Below are positions 1 to 8,802 of a stretch of 64,000 bases of DNA, piece after piece (within the stretch, counting starts at the first letter, position 1; each line of letters starts with the position of its first letter). This stretch comes from Hyphomicrobiales bacterium (GTDB taxonomy: Bacteria > Pseudomonadota > Alphaproteobacteria > Rhizobiales > Rhizobiaceae). The notes below the pieces were generated by a model. The model saw nothing but the letters and a program-made list of their open reading frames with translations, ran no database searches and had not been told where the DNA came from. Location of the stretch: the NCBI GenBank assembly GCA_900472395.1, contig UCHV01000010.1, positions 62,001 to 126,000 on the forward strand, in the 5' to 3' direction. The position numbers and the translations under genes were made by a program.

Positions 1-26
1 ATCAATGCAATCTTGTGGGCGCCCAT
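1..26 (-). CDS. Start of a minus-strand gene, cut by the window edge
   Basis: Reading the minus strand from 26 gives ATG followed by MGAHKIAL and a ninth residue that is I or M. A GAGGAGA ribosome binding site lies a few bases upstream of the ATG. The N-terminus resembles isocitrate/isopropylmalate/tartrate dehydrogenase-type proteins, which often begin with a short K-I-A-x-I-P strand, but only eight residues are visible. The product is therefore a guess. It would be transcribed divergently from the aldehyde dehydrogenase gene at 191. Confidence 0.35.
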
Positions 27-190
27 CCGTGTCTCCTCGTGTCTTTGCCGCAAGGGTCGCAGACCGGCCCGTGATTTGCTGCCGGTCTGTTTGGTGAGCG
101 CAGCATATTCTGCCCGCCGCTGGAAAAGAACCGCATGATCGTTCGCGCCTTGCGTTGCACATATGGAAAGACGACGAAAGGATGCCTGCG

Positions 191-1645
191 ATGTTTGGAC
201 TTTCCGACACCTCCCTCTTCAAAACCACCTGCCTGATCGGCGGCGAGTGGCGCGATGCGTCCGATGGCGCCCGCATGGCCGTGATCAATCCGGCCAACGG
301 AGACGTGCTTGCCGAAGTGCCCGACAACACGGCCGAAGACACCGCCCACGCTATTGCCGCCGCCGAAAAGGCCCTGCCGGAATGGCGCGCCCGCCCCGCT
401 GCCGAACGCGCAAAGCTGCTGGAACGCTGGTCGGCGCTGTTGAGCGAACACACGGAAGATCTGGCCCGCATCCTGACGCTGGAGCAGGGCAAGCCGCTTT
501 CCGAAGCGCGCGGCGAAATCGCCTATGGCAATGCTTTCATCAAATGGTTCGCCGAAGAAGCGCGCCGCATCGGAGGCAGCACGATCCCGTCGCCGACCGC
601 AGGCCGGCGGATCATGGTGATGAAGGAGGCGGTCGGTGTCTGCGCCATCATCACGCCGTGGAATTTCCCCAATGCCATGATCACCCGCAAGGTGGCGCCG
701 GCGCTGGCTGCCGGCTGCACTGTTGTCATCAAGCCGTCCGACTTCACACCGTTTTCGGCGCTGGCGCTGGCTGTTCTCGCCGAGCGAGCGGGCATTCCGA
801 AGGGCGTCATCAACGTGCTGACAGGCAAGCCCGAAGCGATCGGCGGCGTGCTGACCTCCAGCCCGGTGGTGCGAAAACTCTCCTTCACCGGCTCCACCCG
901 CGTCGGTTCGCTGCTGATGCAGCAATGCGCCGGGACGGTGAAGCGGCTGTCGCTGGAACTCGGCGGCAATGCCCCATTTATCGTATTCGACGACGCCGAT
1001 CTCGATCTTGCGGTGGAAGGCGCATTGCAGTCGAAATTCCGCAATGGCGGCCAGACCTGCGTCTGCGCCAACCGCATTCTTGTGCAGTCCGGCGTCTACG
1101 ACGCGTTTTCGCAAAAGCTGGCGGCGCGGGTCTCGGCCATGAAGGTCGGCGATGGCATGACCGACGGCATGGATATCGGCCCGATGATAAACACGGCTGC
1201 CGTGGAAAAGATCAACCGCCATGTGGCCGATGCGCTTGCGAAGGGCGCCAAGGTGATTTCGTCGGCGGCGTCCGGGCCGGAAGGGTCGCAGTTCGTTACG
1301 CCCGTTGTCCTGAGCGGCGCGAACACTGACATGATGCTGGCACAGGAAGAAACCTTCGGGCCGGTGGCGCCACTTTTCCGGTTCGAGACGGAGGAGGAGG
1401 CGATCCATATCGCCAACGATACGCCATTCGGTCTTGCCTCCTATTTCTACACCCGCGATCTGGCGCGAGCCTTCCGCGTCGGAGAGGCGCTCGAAACCGG
1501 CATGGTGGGCCTGAATACCGGTCTCATCTCGACCGAGGTGGCCCCCTTCGGTGGCGTCAAGCAATCGGGTCTCGGCCGTGAAGGTTCGCAACTTGGTATC
1601 GAAGAATATCTCGAAACCAAGACTTTCCATATCGGTGGGTTGTGA
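191..1645 (+). CDS. gabD: NAD(P)-dependent succinate-semialdehyde dehydrogenase family protein
   Basis: This is a 484-aa aldehyde dehydrogenase that would oxidise succinate semialdehyde or a related omega-aldehyde to the acid in the cytosol. The catalytic cysteine lies in the GGQTC motif (about Cys290) and the general-base glutamate in LELGG (about Glu256). The PWNFPN cofactor-binding motif is also present, and the length matches GabD. I chose ATG 191 because GAAAGG sits 9 bases upstream; ATG 182 and TTG 155 are in frame but badly spaced. The next gene overlaps its stop by 4 bases, so they are translationally coupled. It could act on another semialdehyde, because the cluster is not a standard GABA operon. 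Confidence 0.85.
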   Translation: MFGLSDTSLFKTTCLIGGEWRDASDGARMAVINPANGDVLAEVPDNTAEDTAHAIAAAEKALPEWRARPAAERAKLLERWSALLSEHTEDLARILTLEQGKPLSEARGEIAYGNAFIKWFAEEARRIGGSTIPSPTAGRRIMVMKEAVGVCAIITPWNFPNAMITRKVAPALAAGCTVVIKPSDFTPFSALALAVLAERAGIPKGVINVLTGKPEAIGGVLTSSPVVRKLSFTGSTRVGSLLMQQCAGTVKRLSLELGGNAPFIVFDDADLDLAVEGALQSKFRNGGQTCVCANRILVQSGVYDAFSQKLAARVSAMKVGDGMTDGMDIGPMINTAAVEKINRHVADALAKGAKVISSAASGPEGSQFVTPVVLSGANTDMMLAQEETFGPVAPLFRFETEEEAIHIANDTPFGLASYFYTRDLARAFRVGEALETGMVGLNTGLISTEVAPFGGVKQSGLGREGSQLGIEEYLETKTFHIGGL

Positions 1646-2817
1646 TCGGCGAAATGGCGACACGGATGTCCGTTCAGCAAATCCTGGCCGATCTGGTGGC
1701 GATCCCATCACTGCCGGCGACGCCGAATGCCGTGGTGACGGATTGTCTTCGGTCGCATCTGCAATACGCCGGCGTGGAAGTGACCGTGTTGCCTGGGCCC
1801 GAGGGTGACCGCGCCAACCTGTTCGTGACGATAGGTCCGCGCGACAGGTCGGGTTATATTCTCTCCGGTCATAGCGATGTGGTGTCGGTCGATAATCAGG
1901 TCTGGGCGACCGATCCTTTCCGACTTGCGGTCGATGGTGAAAAACTGACCGGGCGCGGCACCACTGACATGAAGGGTTTTCTTGCCTGCATGCTGGCCAT
2001 GGTGCCCGAATTTGCGGCCATGCCGTTGCGCCGTCCGGTGCACCTGGCATTTTCCTATGACGAGGAAATCGGCTGTCGCGGTGTCGGGCACATGATTGCC
2101 CGGTTGCCGGAACTGTGTGCTTCACCGCTTGGCGCCATCATCGGTGAGCCGAGCGGCATGCGCCCGGTCCTGTCCCACAAGGGCAAGCAGGCGCTCGAGT
2201 TGCGCTTCATCGGCAAGGCCGGTCATTCCTCCAATCCGGCGCTCGGTGAGAACGCCATTTACGCTGCGGCAGACATGCTGGTTCATATCCGTGGCATGGC
2301 CGACAGCATGGAGCGCGACGGCCCTTTCGATGAGCGCTTCACGCCGGCGCACTCCACCTGTCAGGCTGGCGTGGTGCGAGGAGGTGCGGCGGTCAACATC
2401 ATCCCCGATAACGCCGAAATCCAGTATGAGGCGCGCGCCATACCCGGCATTGATCCGCGCTCCCTGAGTGTGTCGATCATTGAACGTATCGAAGCGTTGA
2501 ACGCAGAAGCGAAAGCTTCGGGTCGCAATCTCGCGGCCTCATGGCGGGAAACCTCAAGTTATCCGGCGCTGCCGCCCTGTGAGGATCATGGTTTTGTAGA
2601 GCTGATGGAACGTCTGAGTGGTAGGCCTTCGGTACAGGCAGTCAGTTACGGTACCGAGGCCGGACTTTATCATCAGGCCGGTATCCCATCGATCATCTGC
2701 GGACCGGGTGATATCGGCAGGGCACACGGACCGGATGAGTTTATTCTCCGCTCCGAACTCGACGATTGCCTGACAATGCTGCGTGGTCTGGGTGCAGAAT
2801 TGTGCCGTGAGGCCTGA
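1642..2817 (+). CDS. M20 family acetylornithine deacetylase-like amidohydrolase
   Basis: This 391-aa metallo-amidohydrolase most resembles ArgE/DapE proteins, which remove an N-acyl group from an amino acid. The zinc ligands are all visible: HSD in GHSDVV, D in GTTDMKG, EE in YDEEIG, E in IGEPSG and a C-terminal H in RAHGPDE. The start is GTG overlapping the upstream TGA (GTGA); ATG 1654 and 1666 are in-frame alternatives. Given the neighbours, it probably deacylates a catabolic substrate rather than serving arginine synthesis. The argE symbol is withheld for that reason. Confidence 0.8.
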   Translation: MIGEMATRMSVQQILADLVAIPSLPATPNAVVTDCLRSHLQYAGVEVTVLPGPEGDRANLFVTIGPRDRSGYILSGHSDVVSVDNQVWATDPFRLAVDGEKLTGRGTTDMKGFLACMLAMVPEFAAMPLRRPVHLAFSYDEEIGCRGVGHMIARLPELCASPLGAIIGEPSGMRPVLSHKGKQALELRFIGKAGHSSNPALGENAIYAAADMLVHIRGMADSMERDGPFDERFTPAHSTCQAGVVRGGAAVNIIPDNAEIQYEARAIPGIDPRSLSVSIIERIEALNAEAKASGRNLAASWRETSSYPALPPCEDHGFVELMERLSGRPSVQAVSYGTEAGLYHQAGIPSIICGPGDIGRAHGPDEFILRSELDDCLTMLRGLGAELCREA

Positions 2818-2837
2818 ATCTCAAAGGAAGCCTTTTC

Positions 2838-4058
2838 ATGACCAATGACATCACCCGGAAAGTTCTCGACCACGCCGGTTTCCGGCAGGCGCTTGGCCAT
2901 ATCGATGCCGGTTACGATCGATTTGTCGAAGAACTGATCACGCTTACCGAAATCCCCGCACCACCCTTCAAGGAAGAGCGAAAGGCAGCCGCCTATCTGG
3001 CGATGATGCAGGACGCCGGGCTGGAAGACGTCGGCAGCGACGAGATCGGCAATGTCTGTGGCCTCATCCGCGGCACGGGCAATGATGGATACCTCGTCGT
3101 CGCAGCGCATCTCGATACGGTTTTCCCCGAAGGCACCGACGTCACCGTGCGGCGCGAAGGCACAAAACTGTTTGCCCCCGGCATCGGCGACGACACGCGC
3201 GGACTTGCCGCCAATCTCACCCTTATGCGGGCGATCAAACAGTCCGGCATCCGGCCGAAAAAGACCATCCTCTTCGTCGGCGATGTCGGCGAAGAAGGCA
3301 AAGGCGACCTGCGCGGCATCCGCCATCTGTTCAACGAGGGCAAATATCGCGACCGTATCGATGCCTTCATTTCGGTGGATGGACCTGAGACGGCGCGCAT
3401 CGTCAACCAGGCGGTCGGTTCCTATCGTTACCGTGTCACCTTCAACGGTCCCGGCGGCCACAGTTATGGCGCTTTCGGCACCGTCAACCCGGCCTATGCC
3501 ATGGCGCAGGTGCTGACCGGCCTCTCGCAGCTGCATTTGCCGAAGGAGCCGAAAACGACGGCAACGCCTTCCGTTTTCGGCGGCGGTACCTCGATCAATG
3601 CGACGCCAGAAACCGTGTGGTTCGAGCTCGATCTCCGTTCGGTTTCCCAAACAGAACTGGATCGCATCGATGGCGAATTCCATGCCATGCTGGAAAAGGC
3701 GGTTACGGCCGAAAACGAGCGTGCCGATACGACAGCCGGTAAAGTCATCGTGGACGCCAAACGCATCGGTCATCGTCCGGCAGGCTCAGTTGCCGCCGAT
3801 GCGCCTATCGTCACCGCCAGCATCGATGCGGTAAAAGCGTTCGGTTTCCAGCCGCGGTTGATGGCGTCCTCCACCGATGCCAACATACCGATCAGCCTCG
3901 GTGTGCCGGCCGTCTGCATCGGCTCCGGTTTCGGTCCGCATACGGGCGGCCGTGTGCATTCCGTCGAGGAATGGGTCGATGTGGAGCGTGAAGGCCAGCT
4001 GAAGTCGCTGCATGCGCTTCTGGCCGTGGTCCTCAGCATCGCCGATCTGGAAGACTGA
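2838..4058 (+). CDS. M20 family metallopeptidase (peptidase T / carboxypeptidase G2-like)
   Basis: This 406-aa second M20 enzyme is distinct from its upstream neighbour. The metal ligands appear as HLDT, GDDTRG, GEEGKGD, SVDGPE and a late RVHSVEEW histidine. It has a lid-domain stretch with GGHSYG, usual for carboxypeptidase G2 and peptidase T. An AAGGAAG ribosome binding site precedes ATG 2838. It lies 20 bases after the ArgE-like gene and probably belongs to the same transcript. Two consecutive M20 enzymes suggest stepwise hydrolysis of an N-acyl or dipeptide-like nutrient. The substrate is not readable from sequence. Confidence 0.8.
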   Translation: MTNDITRKVLDHAGFRQALGHIDAGYDRFVEELITLTEIPAPPFKEERKAAAYLAMMQDAGLEDVGSDEIGNVCGLIRGTGNDGYLVVAAHLDTVFPEGTDVTVRREGTKLFAPGIGDDTRGLAANLTLMRAIKQSGIRPKKTILFVGDVGEEGKGDLRGIRHLFNEGKYRDRIDAFISVDGPETARIVNQAVGSYRYRVTFNGPGGHSYGAFGTVNPAYAMAQVLTGLSQLHLPKEPKTTATPSVFGGGTSINATPETVWFELDLRSVSQTELDRIDGEFHAMLEKAVTAENERADTTAGKVIVDAKRIGHRPAGSVAADAPIVTASIDAVKAFGFQPRLMASSTDANIPISLGVPAVCIGSGFGPHTGGRVHSVEEWVDVEREGQLKSLHALLAVVLSIADLED

Positions 4059-4096
4059 TCAATTCCCCCATTGCCTCAAGCCCTATTGGAGACACC

Positions 4097-5023
4097 ATGA
4101 CCTTTCAGATCCTGTCCTATCCCGGTCGTGTCGAAATCTTTCGCAGGATTTTTGGTCGCGACATGCCGGAAGTCGGTTTTGCAGGTTCGGTGGAAGAGGC
4201 CGATCCGGCCGACGTGCGTTACCTGATGGCCTGGACTTTTCCGGACAATCTCGCCACCCGCTATCCCAACCTTGAACTGATCTTTTCGACAGGCGCGGGC
4301 ATAGACCAGATGGCCGGCGTGGACATTCCGCCGGGTGCCAAACTGGTGCGGATGATCGAGGACGGCGTGACCACGCTGGTGCGTGATTATGTGGTGATGG
4401 GCGTTCTTGGTCTGCACCGCGATCTGCCGGCATTCTTGGCGCAGCAGCGCCAGGAAATCTGGAAAACGCGCGATTTCGTCTGGCCGGACCAGCGGCAGGT
4501 GGGCATTCTGGGACTTGGTGAACTCGGCATGGCAACGGTCAACGCGCTGCGGCCTTTCGGCTTCAAGCTGGCCGGCTGGAGCCGCACGGAAAAGACCATC
4601 GACGGGGTCGATTGTTACCACGGCACAGACGGCTTGCGCGACATGCTGGCCGGCACGGATATTCTCGTCTGCCTGCTGCCGTTGACGCAGGAGACGCGCC
4701 ATATCCTCAATGCCGACCTGTTTGGGCAATTGCCGAAGGGTGCGGGTCTCGTGCATGCGGGCCGTGGCGGTCATCTCGATCAGGATGCGCTTCTTGATGC
4801 ACTCGATAGCGGCCATCTTGCCGGAGCTTTCGTGGATGTGACGGATCCGGAGCCATTGCCTGCTGGGCATCGTCTGTGGTCGCATCCGCATGTGGTTCTG
4901 ACCCCGCATATCGCCGGTCACAGCCGGCCGGAATCCGCCGCTGAAGCGACGATTGCCAACATTCGCCGGCATCTCGCTGGAGAGTTGCCGAAAGGGCTGG
5001 TCGATCCGAACCACGGTTATTGA
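4097..5023 (+). CDS. ghrA: 2-hydroxyacid dehydrogenase, glyoxylate/hydroxypyruvate reductase A type
   Basis: This 308-aa NAD(P)-dependent D-2-hydroxyacid dehydrogenase would reduce glyoxylate or hydroxypyruvate, or a related keto acid. The Rossmann motif G-x-G-x-x-G is at residues 139-144 within ILGLGELG. The catalytic arginine lies in HAGRGG and the catalytic histidine in PHIAGHSRPES, the GhrA form of the motif. It follows the M20 gene by 38 bases with a GGAGAC ribosome binding site. In this cluster it may clear a 2-keto or 2-hydroxy acid made by the neighbouring amine oxidases and aminotransferase. Confidence 0.75.
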   Translation: MTFQILSYPGRVEIFRRIFGRDMPEVGFAGSVEEADPADVRYLMAWTFPDNLATRYPNLELIFSTGAGIDQMAGVDIPPGAKLVRMIEDGVTTLVRDYVVMGVLGLHRDLPAFLAQQRQEIWKTRDFVWPDQRQVGILGLGELGMATVNALRPFGFKLAGWSRTEKTIDGVDCYHGTDGLRDMLAGTDILVCLLPLTQETRHILNADLFGQLPKGAGLVHAGRGGHLDQDALLDALDSGHLAGAFVDVTDPEPLPAGHRLWSHPHVVLTPHIAGHSRPESAAEATIANIRRHLAGELPKGLVDPNHGY

Positions 5024-5173
5024 TGGGAGCCTGCGGGTGTCATGCCTGCCATCTGGCAGCAACACCCGCGACACATCCAAAACTTGGCAGAAAATGCGGC
5101 CATGGCCGTCATCACCAACGACCTGCAATTGCCGCCGCGTGCGAGGATTGGACGTTATCGCAGGGGAGGCATC

Positions 5174-6025
5174 ATGCAGACCATTACCGCTTCTGACATC
5201 ACCATCGTCGAACTCGGCCCTGACAATGCGGCCGAGGCGCAGCGACTGTCATTGCAGGAGAACTGGCCGCACCGTCCGCAGGATTGGCAGCTGCTTCTCG
5301 ATATCAGCCAGGGCGTCGGTGCGATCTGCGATGGCAAACTTGTGGGCACGGCGGTTTTGACGCCCTACGGCGAAACCGGCGCCACGTGCAACATGATCAT
5401 CGTCGATCCGGCCATGCGTGGTATGGGTCTCGGGCGGCGGCTGGTGGAAAAACTGCTGGACATCGCCGGTGACCGCGAATGCCGCCTGATCGCGACCGAG
5501 GCGGGCCTGCCGCTTTACGAAAAGCTTGGTTTTGTCGCGACGGGTGAAATCCGCCAGCATCAGGGCGTGGTGAAAGCAGCGGCTACGAATGGTCCGGTGA
5601 GCGATGCGACCTTGGCCGATCTTGCGGATCTGATCACGCTCGACAAGGCCGCGCTGGGCCTCGACCGTAGCGCGCTGATGACGAAGCTGATCGAAAAGGA
5701 ACCGTTCCTGCTTCTGCGTAACGAAACCGCCTTGCGCGGTTTTGCGTCCTGCCGCCCGTTCGGTCGCGGCCATATCCTCGGCCCGTTGGTGGCGCGTGAC
5801 GATGAAGCCTTCAAACCCCTCCTTACGGCCTCGCTTGCGCGGCATGAAGGTAAATTCCTACGGGTCGATCTGACCGATGCGGCAGCTGCCGAAATTGCCC
5901 TGGTGGAAGCGGCCGGTCTCGCCCATGTGGGCGGCGGCATTGCCATGACGCGACCGGGCGCCAGACACGCGAACCCGACCGGTGAAGCTCGTGTTTATGC
6001 CTTGGCCGCACAGGCCTTGTGCTGA
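5174..6025 (+). CDS. GNAT family N-acetyltransferase, two-domain
   Basis: This 283-aa protein has an N-terminal GNAT fold. The acetyl-CoA binding motif is visible as VDPAMRGMGLGRRLVEKLL at about residues 78-96. A second half of about 130 residues resembles the C-terminal domain seen in some two-domain GNATs. ATG 5174 is chosen because GGGGAGG lies 4-10 bases upstream; an upstream in-frame ATG at 5042 lacks a good site. It is the last gene of the first plus-strand run. The substrate is unknown; it could acetylate an amine released by the pathway. Confidence 0.75.
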   Translation: MQTITASDITIVELGPDNAAEAQRLSLQENWPHRPQDWQLLLDISQGVGAICDGKLVGTAVLTPYGETGATCNMIIVDPAMRGMGLGRRLVEKLLDIAGDRECRLIATEAGLPLYEKLGFVATGEIRQHQGVVKAAATNGPVSDATLADLADLITLDKAALGLDRSALMTKLIEKEPFLLLRNETALRGFASCRPFGRGHILGPLVARDDEAFKPLLTASLARHEGKFLRVDLTDAAAAEIALVEAAGLAHVGGGIAMTRPGARHANPTGEARVYALAAQALC

Positions 6026-6046
6026 CGTCTTCTCACTAAGGCGATG

Positions 6047-6081
6047 AAAAAAGGGCCCGGAAACAGCGATGTTTCCGGGCC
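6047..6081 (-). terminator. Rho-independent terminator of the minus-strand cupin operon
   Basis: A perfect 11-bp stem (GGCCCGGAAAC, 6-base loop, GTTTCCGGGCC) at 6054-6081 is followed on the minus strand by six U residues (AAAAAA at 6047-6052 on +). It lies 36 bases past the cupin stop. There is no T tract on the plus side, so it serves mainly the minus operon. Confidence 0.85.
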
Positions 6082-6116
6082 TAGTCGTTGGGGAGCTGAA
6101 AATTGTCTGCGTCGGT

Positions 6117-6470
6117 TTAACCGACGATGACGTAGATCTTGCGCACGGTCTCGATGGTCTTCCAGATGCCGACATAACCCGGCTTCATCATGAAACTGTC
6201 GCCCTTGCGGAAAATGCGCGGTTCCTGGCCCTGTTCGGTCAGTTCGACAATACCTTCCAAGAGGTGGCAGAACTCGAATTTTTCACCCTTGATGGAATGG
6301 TTGGAGCCGGGCGTGGCTTCCCATATGCCGGTGATGACTTCGCCGTTGCGGGCGTCGTCGAATGCCCAGGTGCTGTAGGTCGGATCGCCCTCGACAAGCT
6401 TTTCCGGATCGCATTTTCGGGTGACCGGAGTGCCGAGCTTGGACTGGTCGAATTTGATGAGAAGGCTCAT
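6117..6470 (-). CDS. Cupin domain protein (DUF861/EutQ-like)
   Basis: This small protein of 117 aa is a single cupin. Beta-strand signatures are GSNHSIKGEKFEFCHLLEG and GDSFMMKPGYVGIWKT, typical of the DUF861 (cupin_3) family. It has an AGGAG ribosome binding site and lies 18 bases downstream of the FAD oxidoreductase, so it is probably the last gene of a three-gene minus operon (HAD, oxidoreductase, cupin). The metal-binding set is incomplete: one His and one Glu are plain, the others are not obvious. Many family members have no assigned reaction, and none is assigned here. Confidence 0.75.
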   Translation of the reverse strand: MSLLIKFDQSKLGTPVTRKCDPEKLVEGDPTYSTWAFDDARNGEVITGIWEATPGSNHSIKGEKFEFCHLLEGIVELTEQGQEPRIFRKGDSFMMKPGYVGIWKTIETVRKIYVIVG

Positions 6471-6488
6471 GTATCGCTCCTGAGAAAA

Positions 6489-7766
6489 TTACTGGAAACG
6501 GTCGAGCGCCTTGTAATAGGCGCCGACCAGGGGAAGAAACCAGGGTTTGCCGAAATGGCCGGGAACGGCGTTCCAGGCGAGGCCATCCCACGGATTGCGG
6601 TTGATGCGGCCGCTCATCAGATCGGCCATGATCTCGCCCATGTGGGTGGCAAGCTGCGCGCCATGGCCCGAGTAACCCATGGCGTAATAGAGGCCGTCGG
6701 CCTCGCCGGCCCGGGGGTAACGATCCTTGGTCATGTCGACCATCCCGCCCCAGCAATAATCAATCTTGATGTCCGCCAGATGCGGAAAGATCTTTGCCAT
6801 GCTCTCACGCAGGATCGCACCGGCCTTGGCGTCCGAACGCTGGTCGGAACTGGCTGAAAAGCGGGCGCGCCCTCCCCAGATCAACCGGTTATCCGGCGAA
6901 AGACGGAAATAGTTGCCGACATTCATGGTGTTGACGTAGGTGCGCTGGCCCGGAACCGTGGCCGCCACTTCGGCATCCGTCAGCGGCCGGGTGGCGATCA
7001 GAAAGCTGCCGACCGGGATGATGCGGCGGCGGAAGAAGGGGAAGGCAGACGTGGTATAAGCCCCGGTCGCCAACAGCACCTTGCCCGCAACAACGCTTCC
7101 GCGCGGCGTCGTCAATCTCCAGCCATTGCCTTCGCGTTCACGCGCCGTCACCGGCGCATGCTGATGGATGACTGCTCCATGGCGGGCGGCGGCTGACCCA
7201 AGCCCGCTGACGAACCGGCCCATGTGCATCATGGCGCTTTTTGTCTGCAGCATGCCGCCGTAAAAAGCGTCCGAGCGTACCTCGTTGGCGAGATCGGCGC
7301 GGCTGAGCATGGCGGTATCCGGGTCGGCGTCGTTGTGCAGTGCTTCGAAATTGCGGGCGAGGCTTTCGTAATGCGCCGGTTTCGATGCCAGTTTCAGCTT
7401 GCCGGAACGGCGGAAACTGCAGTCGATGTTTTCGTCTGCAATGATGCGCTCGATCGTTGCAATCCCGTCATCAAACGCTTTGTAGATCGCCCGCGCCTTG
7501 TCCGGCCCGAAGGTTTCGCGGGCATGGCCGTAGCTGTGGGCGATGCCGTTGTTGAGATGACCGCCATTGCGACCGGACGCGCCGAAGCCGACGGTTTCGG
7601 CTTCCAGCACCACGACGGAGTGCCCCTCCATGGCTAGCTTGCGCGCCGCGCCCAGCCCGGTAAAGCCGGCGCCGATGACAGCATAATCGAAACTGCCGCC
7701 GACCGCATCGCGTGAGCCTGCATCGAAGGCGGGAGCGGTATCGTGCCAGTAGGAGAGGTATTTCAT
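6489..7766 (-). CDS. FAD-dependent amine/amino acid oxidoreductase (DAO family, PuuB-like)
   Basis: This 425-aa flavoprotein belongs to the DAO superfamily. The N-terminal dinucleotide motif is GAGFTGLGAARKLA near residue 32, with the acidic ADP-ribose residue in VVVLEAE. The SGRNGGHLNNG segment and the C-terminal GYSGHGAQLATHMG are characteristic of gamma-glutamylputrescine oxidoreductase and related enzymes. It would oxidise a primary or secondary amine. It lies 9 bases after the HAD gene with a GAGGA ribosome binding site, in one operon. The amine substrate is not defined. Confidence 0.8.
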   Translation of the reverse strand: MKYLSYWHDTAPAFDAGSRDAVGGSFDYAVIGAGFTGLGAARKLAMEGHSVVVLEAETVGFGASGRNGGHLNNGIAHSYGHARETFGPDKARAIYKAFDDGIATIERIIADENIDCSFRRSGKLKLASKPAHYESLARNFEALHNDADPDTAMLSRADLANEVRSDAFYGGMLQTKSAMMHMGRFVSGLGSAAARHGAVIHQHAPVTAREREGNGWRLTTPRGSVVAGKVLLATGAYTTSAFPFFRRRIIPVGSFLIATRPLTDAEVAATVPGQRTYVNTMNVGNYFRLSPDNRLIWGGRARFSASSDQRSDAKAGAILRESMAKIFPHLADIKIDYCWGGMVDMTKDRYPRAGEADGLYYAMGYSGHGAQLATHMGEIMADLMSGRINRNPWDGLAWNAVPGHFGKPWFLPLVGAYYKALDRFQ

Positions 7767-7775
7767 CTCATGTCC

Positions 7776-8441
7776 TCAAAGGCCGAAGACGCCGGGCAGA
7801 CCGCCGATGTCCTTGATCTCGTTGTATTCGTAGAAGGGATTGGCCGGCTCATGCTTGCGGTTGACCCAGACCTTCGACTTGATGCCGAGGTCATGCGCGG
7901 TCATCAGATCATAACGGAATGACGAGGAGACATGGGTGATGTCTTCCGGGCCGCAACCCAGAACGTCGAGCATGTATTCGAAACCGTTCATCTGCGGCTT
8001 GTAGCTGCCGGTTTCTTCAGCGGTGATCACCTTGAAAAAGGGCGCGCCCAGCTTTTCGACATTCGACATGATCTGGCTCTTCATCGCATTGGAAAGGATG
8101 ACGAGCGGGATTTCCTTTGCAACGGCGGCAAGGCCGGCCGGCACATCCGCATGCGGACCCCAGGTCGGCACTTCCTCATAGATGCGCTTGGCGTCTTCCG
8201 CCTTGAAGGGCACGCCATGTTTCTTGCAGGTGCGCTCGACGGAGTTGTGAACCACGTCCGCATAAGGCTTCCAGGCACCGAGAACTTCATCGAGGCGATA
8301 GGCGGCGAAACTCTTGATGAAGGCCAGCATTTCCGGCTCGGCCAGATCGTTGCCGTAAATGCGTCGTGCCGCGCCCGCCATGTCGAAATTGGTGAGCGTG
8401 CCGTAACAATCGAAGGTAACGAACTTCGGTCGGAAGGTCAT
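7776..8441 (-). CDS. Haloacid dehalogenase, type II (HAD superfamily)
   Basis: This 221-aa HAD enzyme has the nucleophile Asp11 in FDCYGT, Ser in ILSNAMKS, Lys in GSYKPQMNGFEY and the late acidic region around SSFRYDLMTAHDLG. These are the 2-haloacid dehalogenase pattern. ATG 8441 is chosen because AGGAA lies just upstream and the family N-terminus begins there; an 86-residue in-frame extension is not protein-like. It is the first gene of the minus operon. In amine catabolic clusters such proteins may act on phosphorylated or other intermediates rather than halogenated acids. Confidence 0.8.
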   Translation of the reverse strand: MTFRPKFVTFDCYGTLTNFDMAGAARRIYGNDLAEPEMLAFIKSFAAYRLDEVLGAWKPYADVVHNSVERTCKKHGVPFKAEDAKRIYEEVPTWGPHADVPAGLAAVAKEIPLVILSNAMKSQIMSNVEKLGAPFFKVITAEETGSYKPQMNGFEYMLDVLGCGPEDITHVSSSFRYDLMTAHDLGIKSKVWVNRKHEPANPFYEYNEIKDIGGLPGVFGL

Positions 8442-8802
8442 GGCGGAAATTCCTGTGTTGCGAGCGTTGGCGAGCCTCTCCGGCTCCTGGCTAAATCCTA
8501 GGGGGCCGCGTGAAGACGGACCCGCCGCATTGCGGGCCTGCGAAAGCACAAAACACCGTATCTTGAGGTTGCGGCGAAACGATCTTGCGAGGGCCAGCCG
8601 TCTCTCATGGTGTTCCAGGACCAAGTGCTGAAGACCGGGCGGCATATCCTTTGGCATCGTTGACAACGAACAGCGCAATCTTTCGTCGCGGCCGGCCAAT
8701 CAACCGAACAGTGCGCAATGTGGGTCGGATAATCGGGACAAATCAAAGGTCATCAGCGCTCATCTGATTTAAGCAGGTCGCGCCCAACAACCGGAAATGA
8801 TC
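8442..8802 (+). promoter_or_regulatory. Divergent intergenic region between HAD operon and aminotransferase gene
   Basis: These 361 bases hold no credible gene and must contain the promoters of both divergent operons. A TTGACA-like hexamer is present at 8660-8665, but no convincing -10 follows at 16-18 bases. No strong dyad was found, and no regulator gene lies beside the region. Confidence 0.5.

Noticed and set aside
2..2125. 707-codon minus-strand ORF opposite the aldehyde dehydrogenase and M20 genes
   Set aside because: Arg/His-rich low-complexity translation without domains, antisense to two clear enzymes; an effect of high GC.
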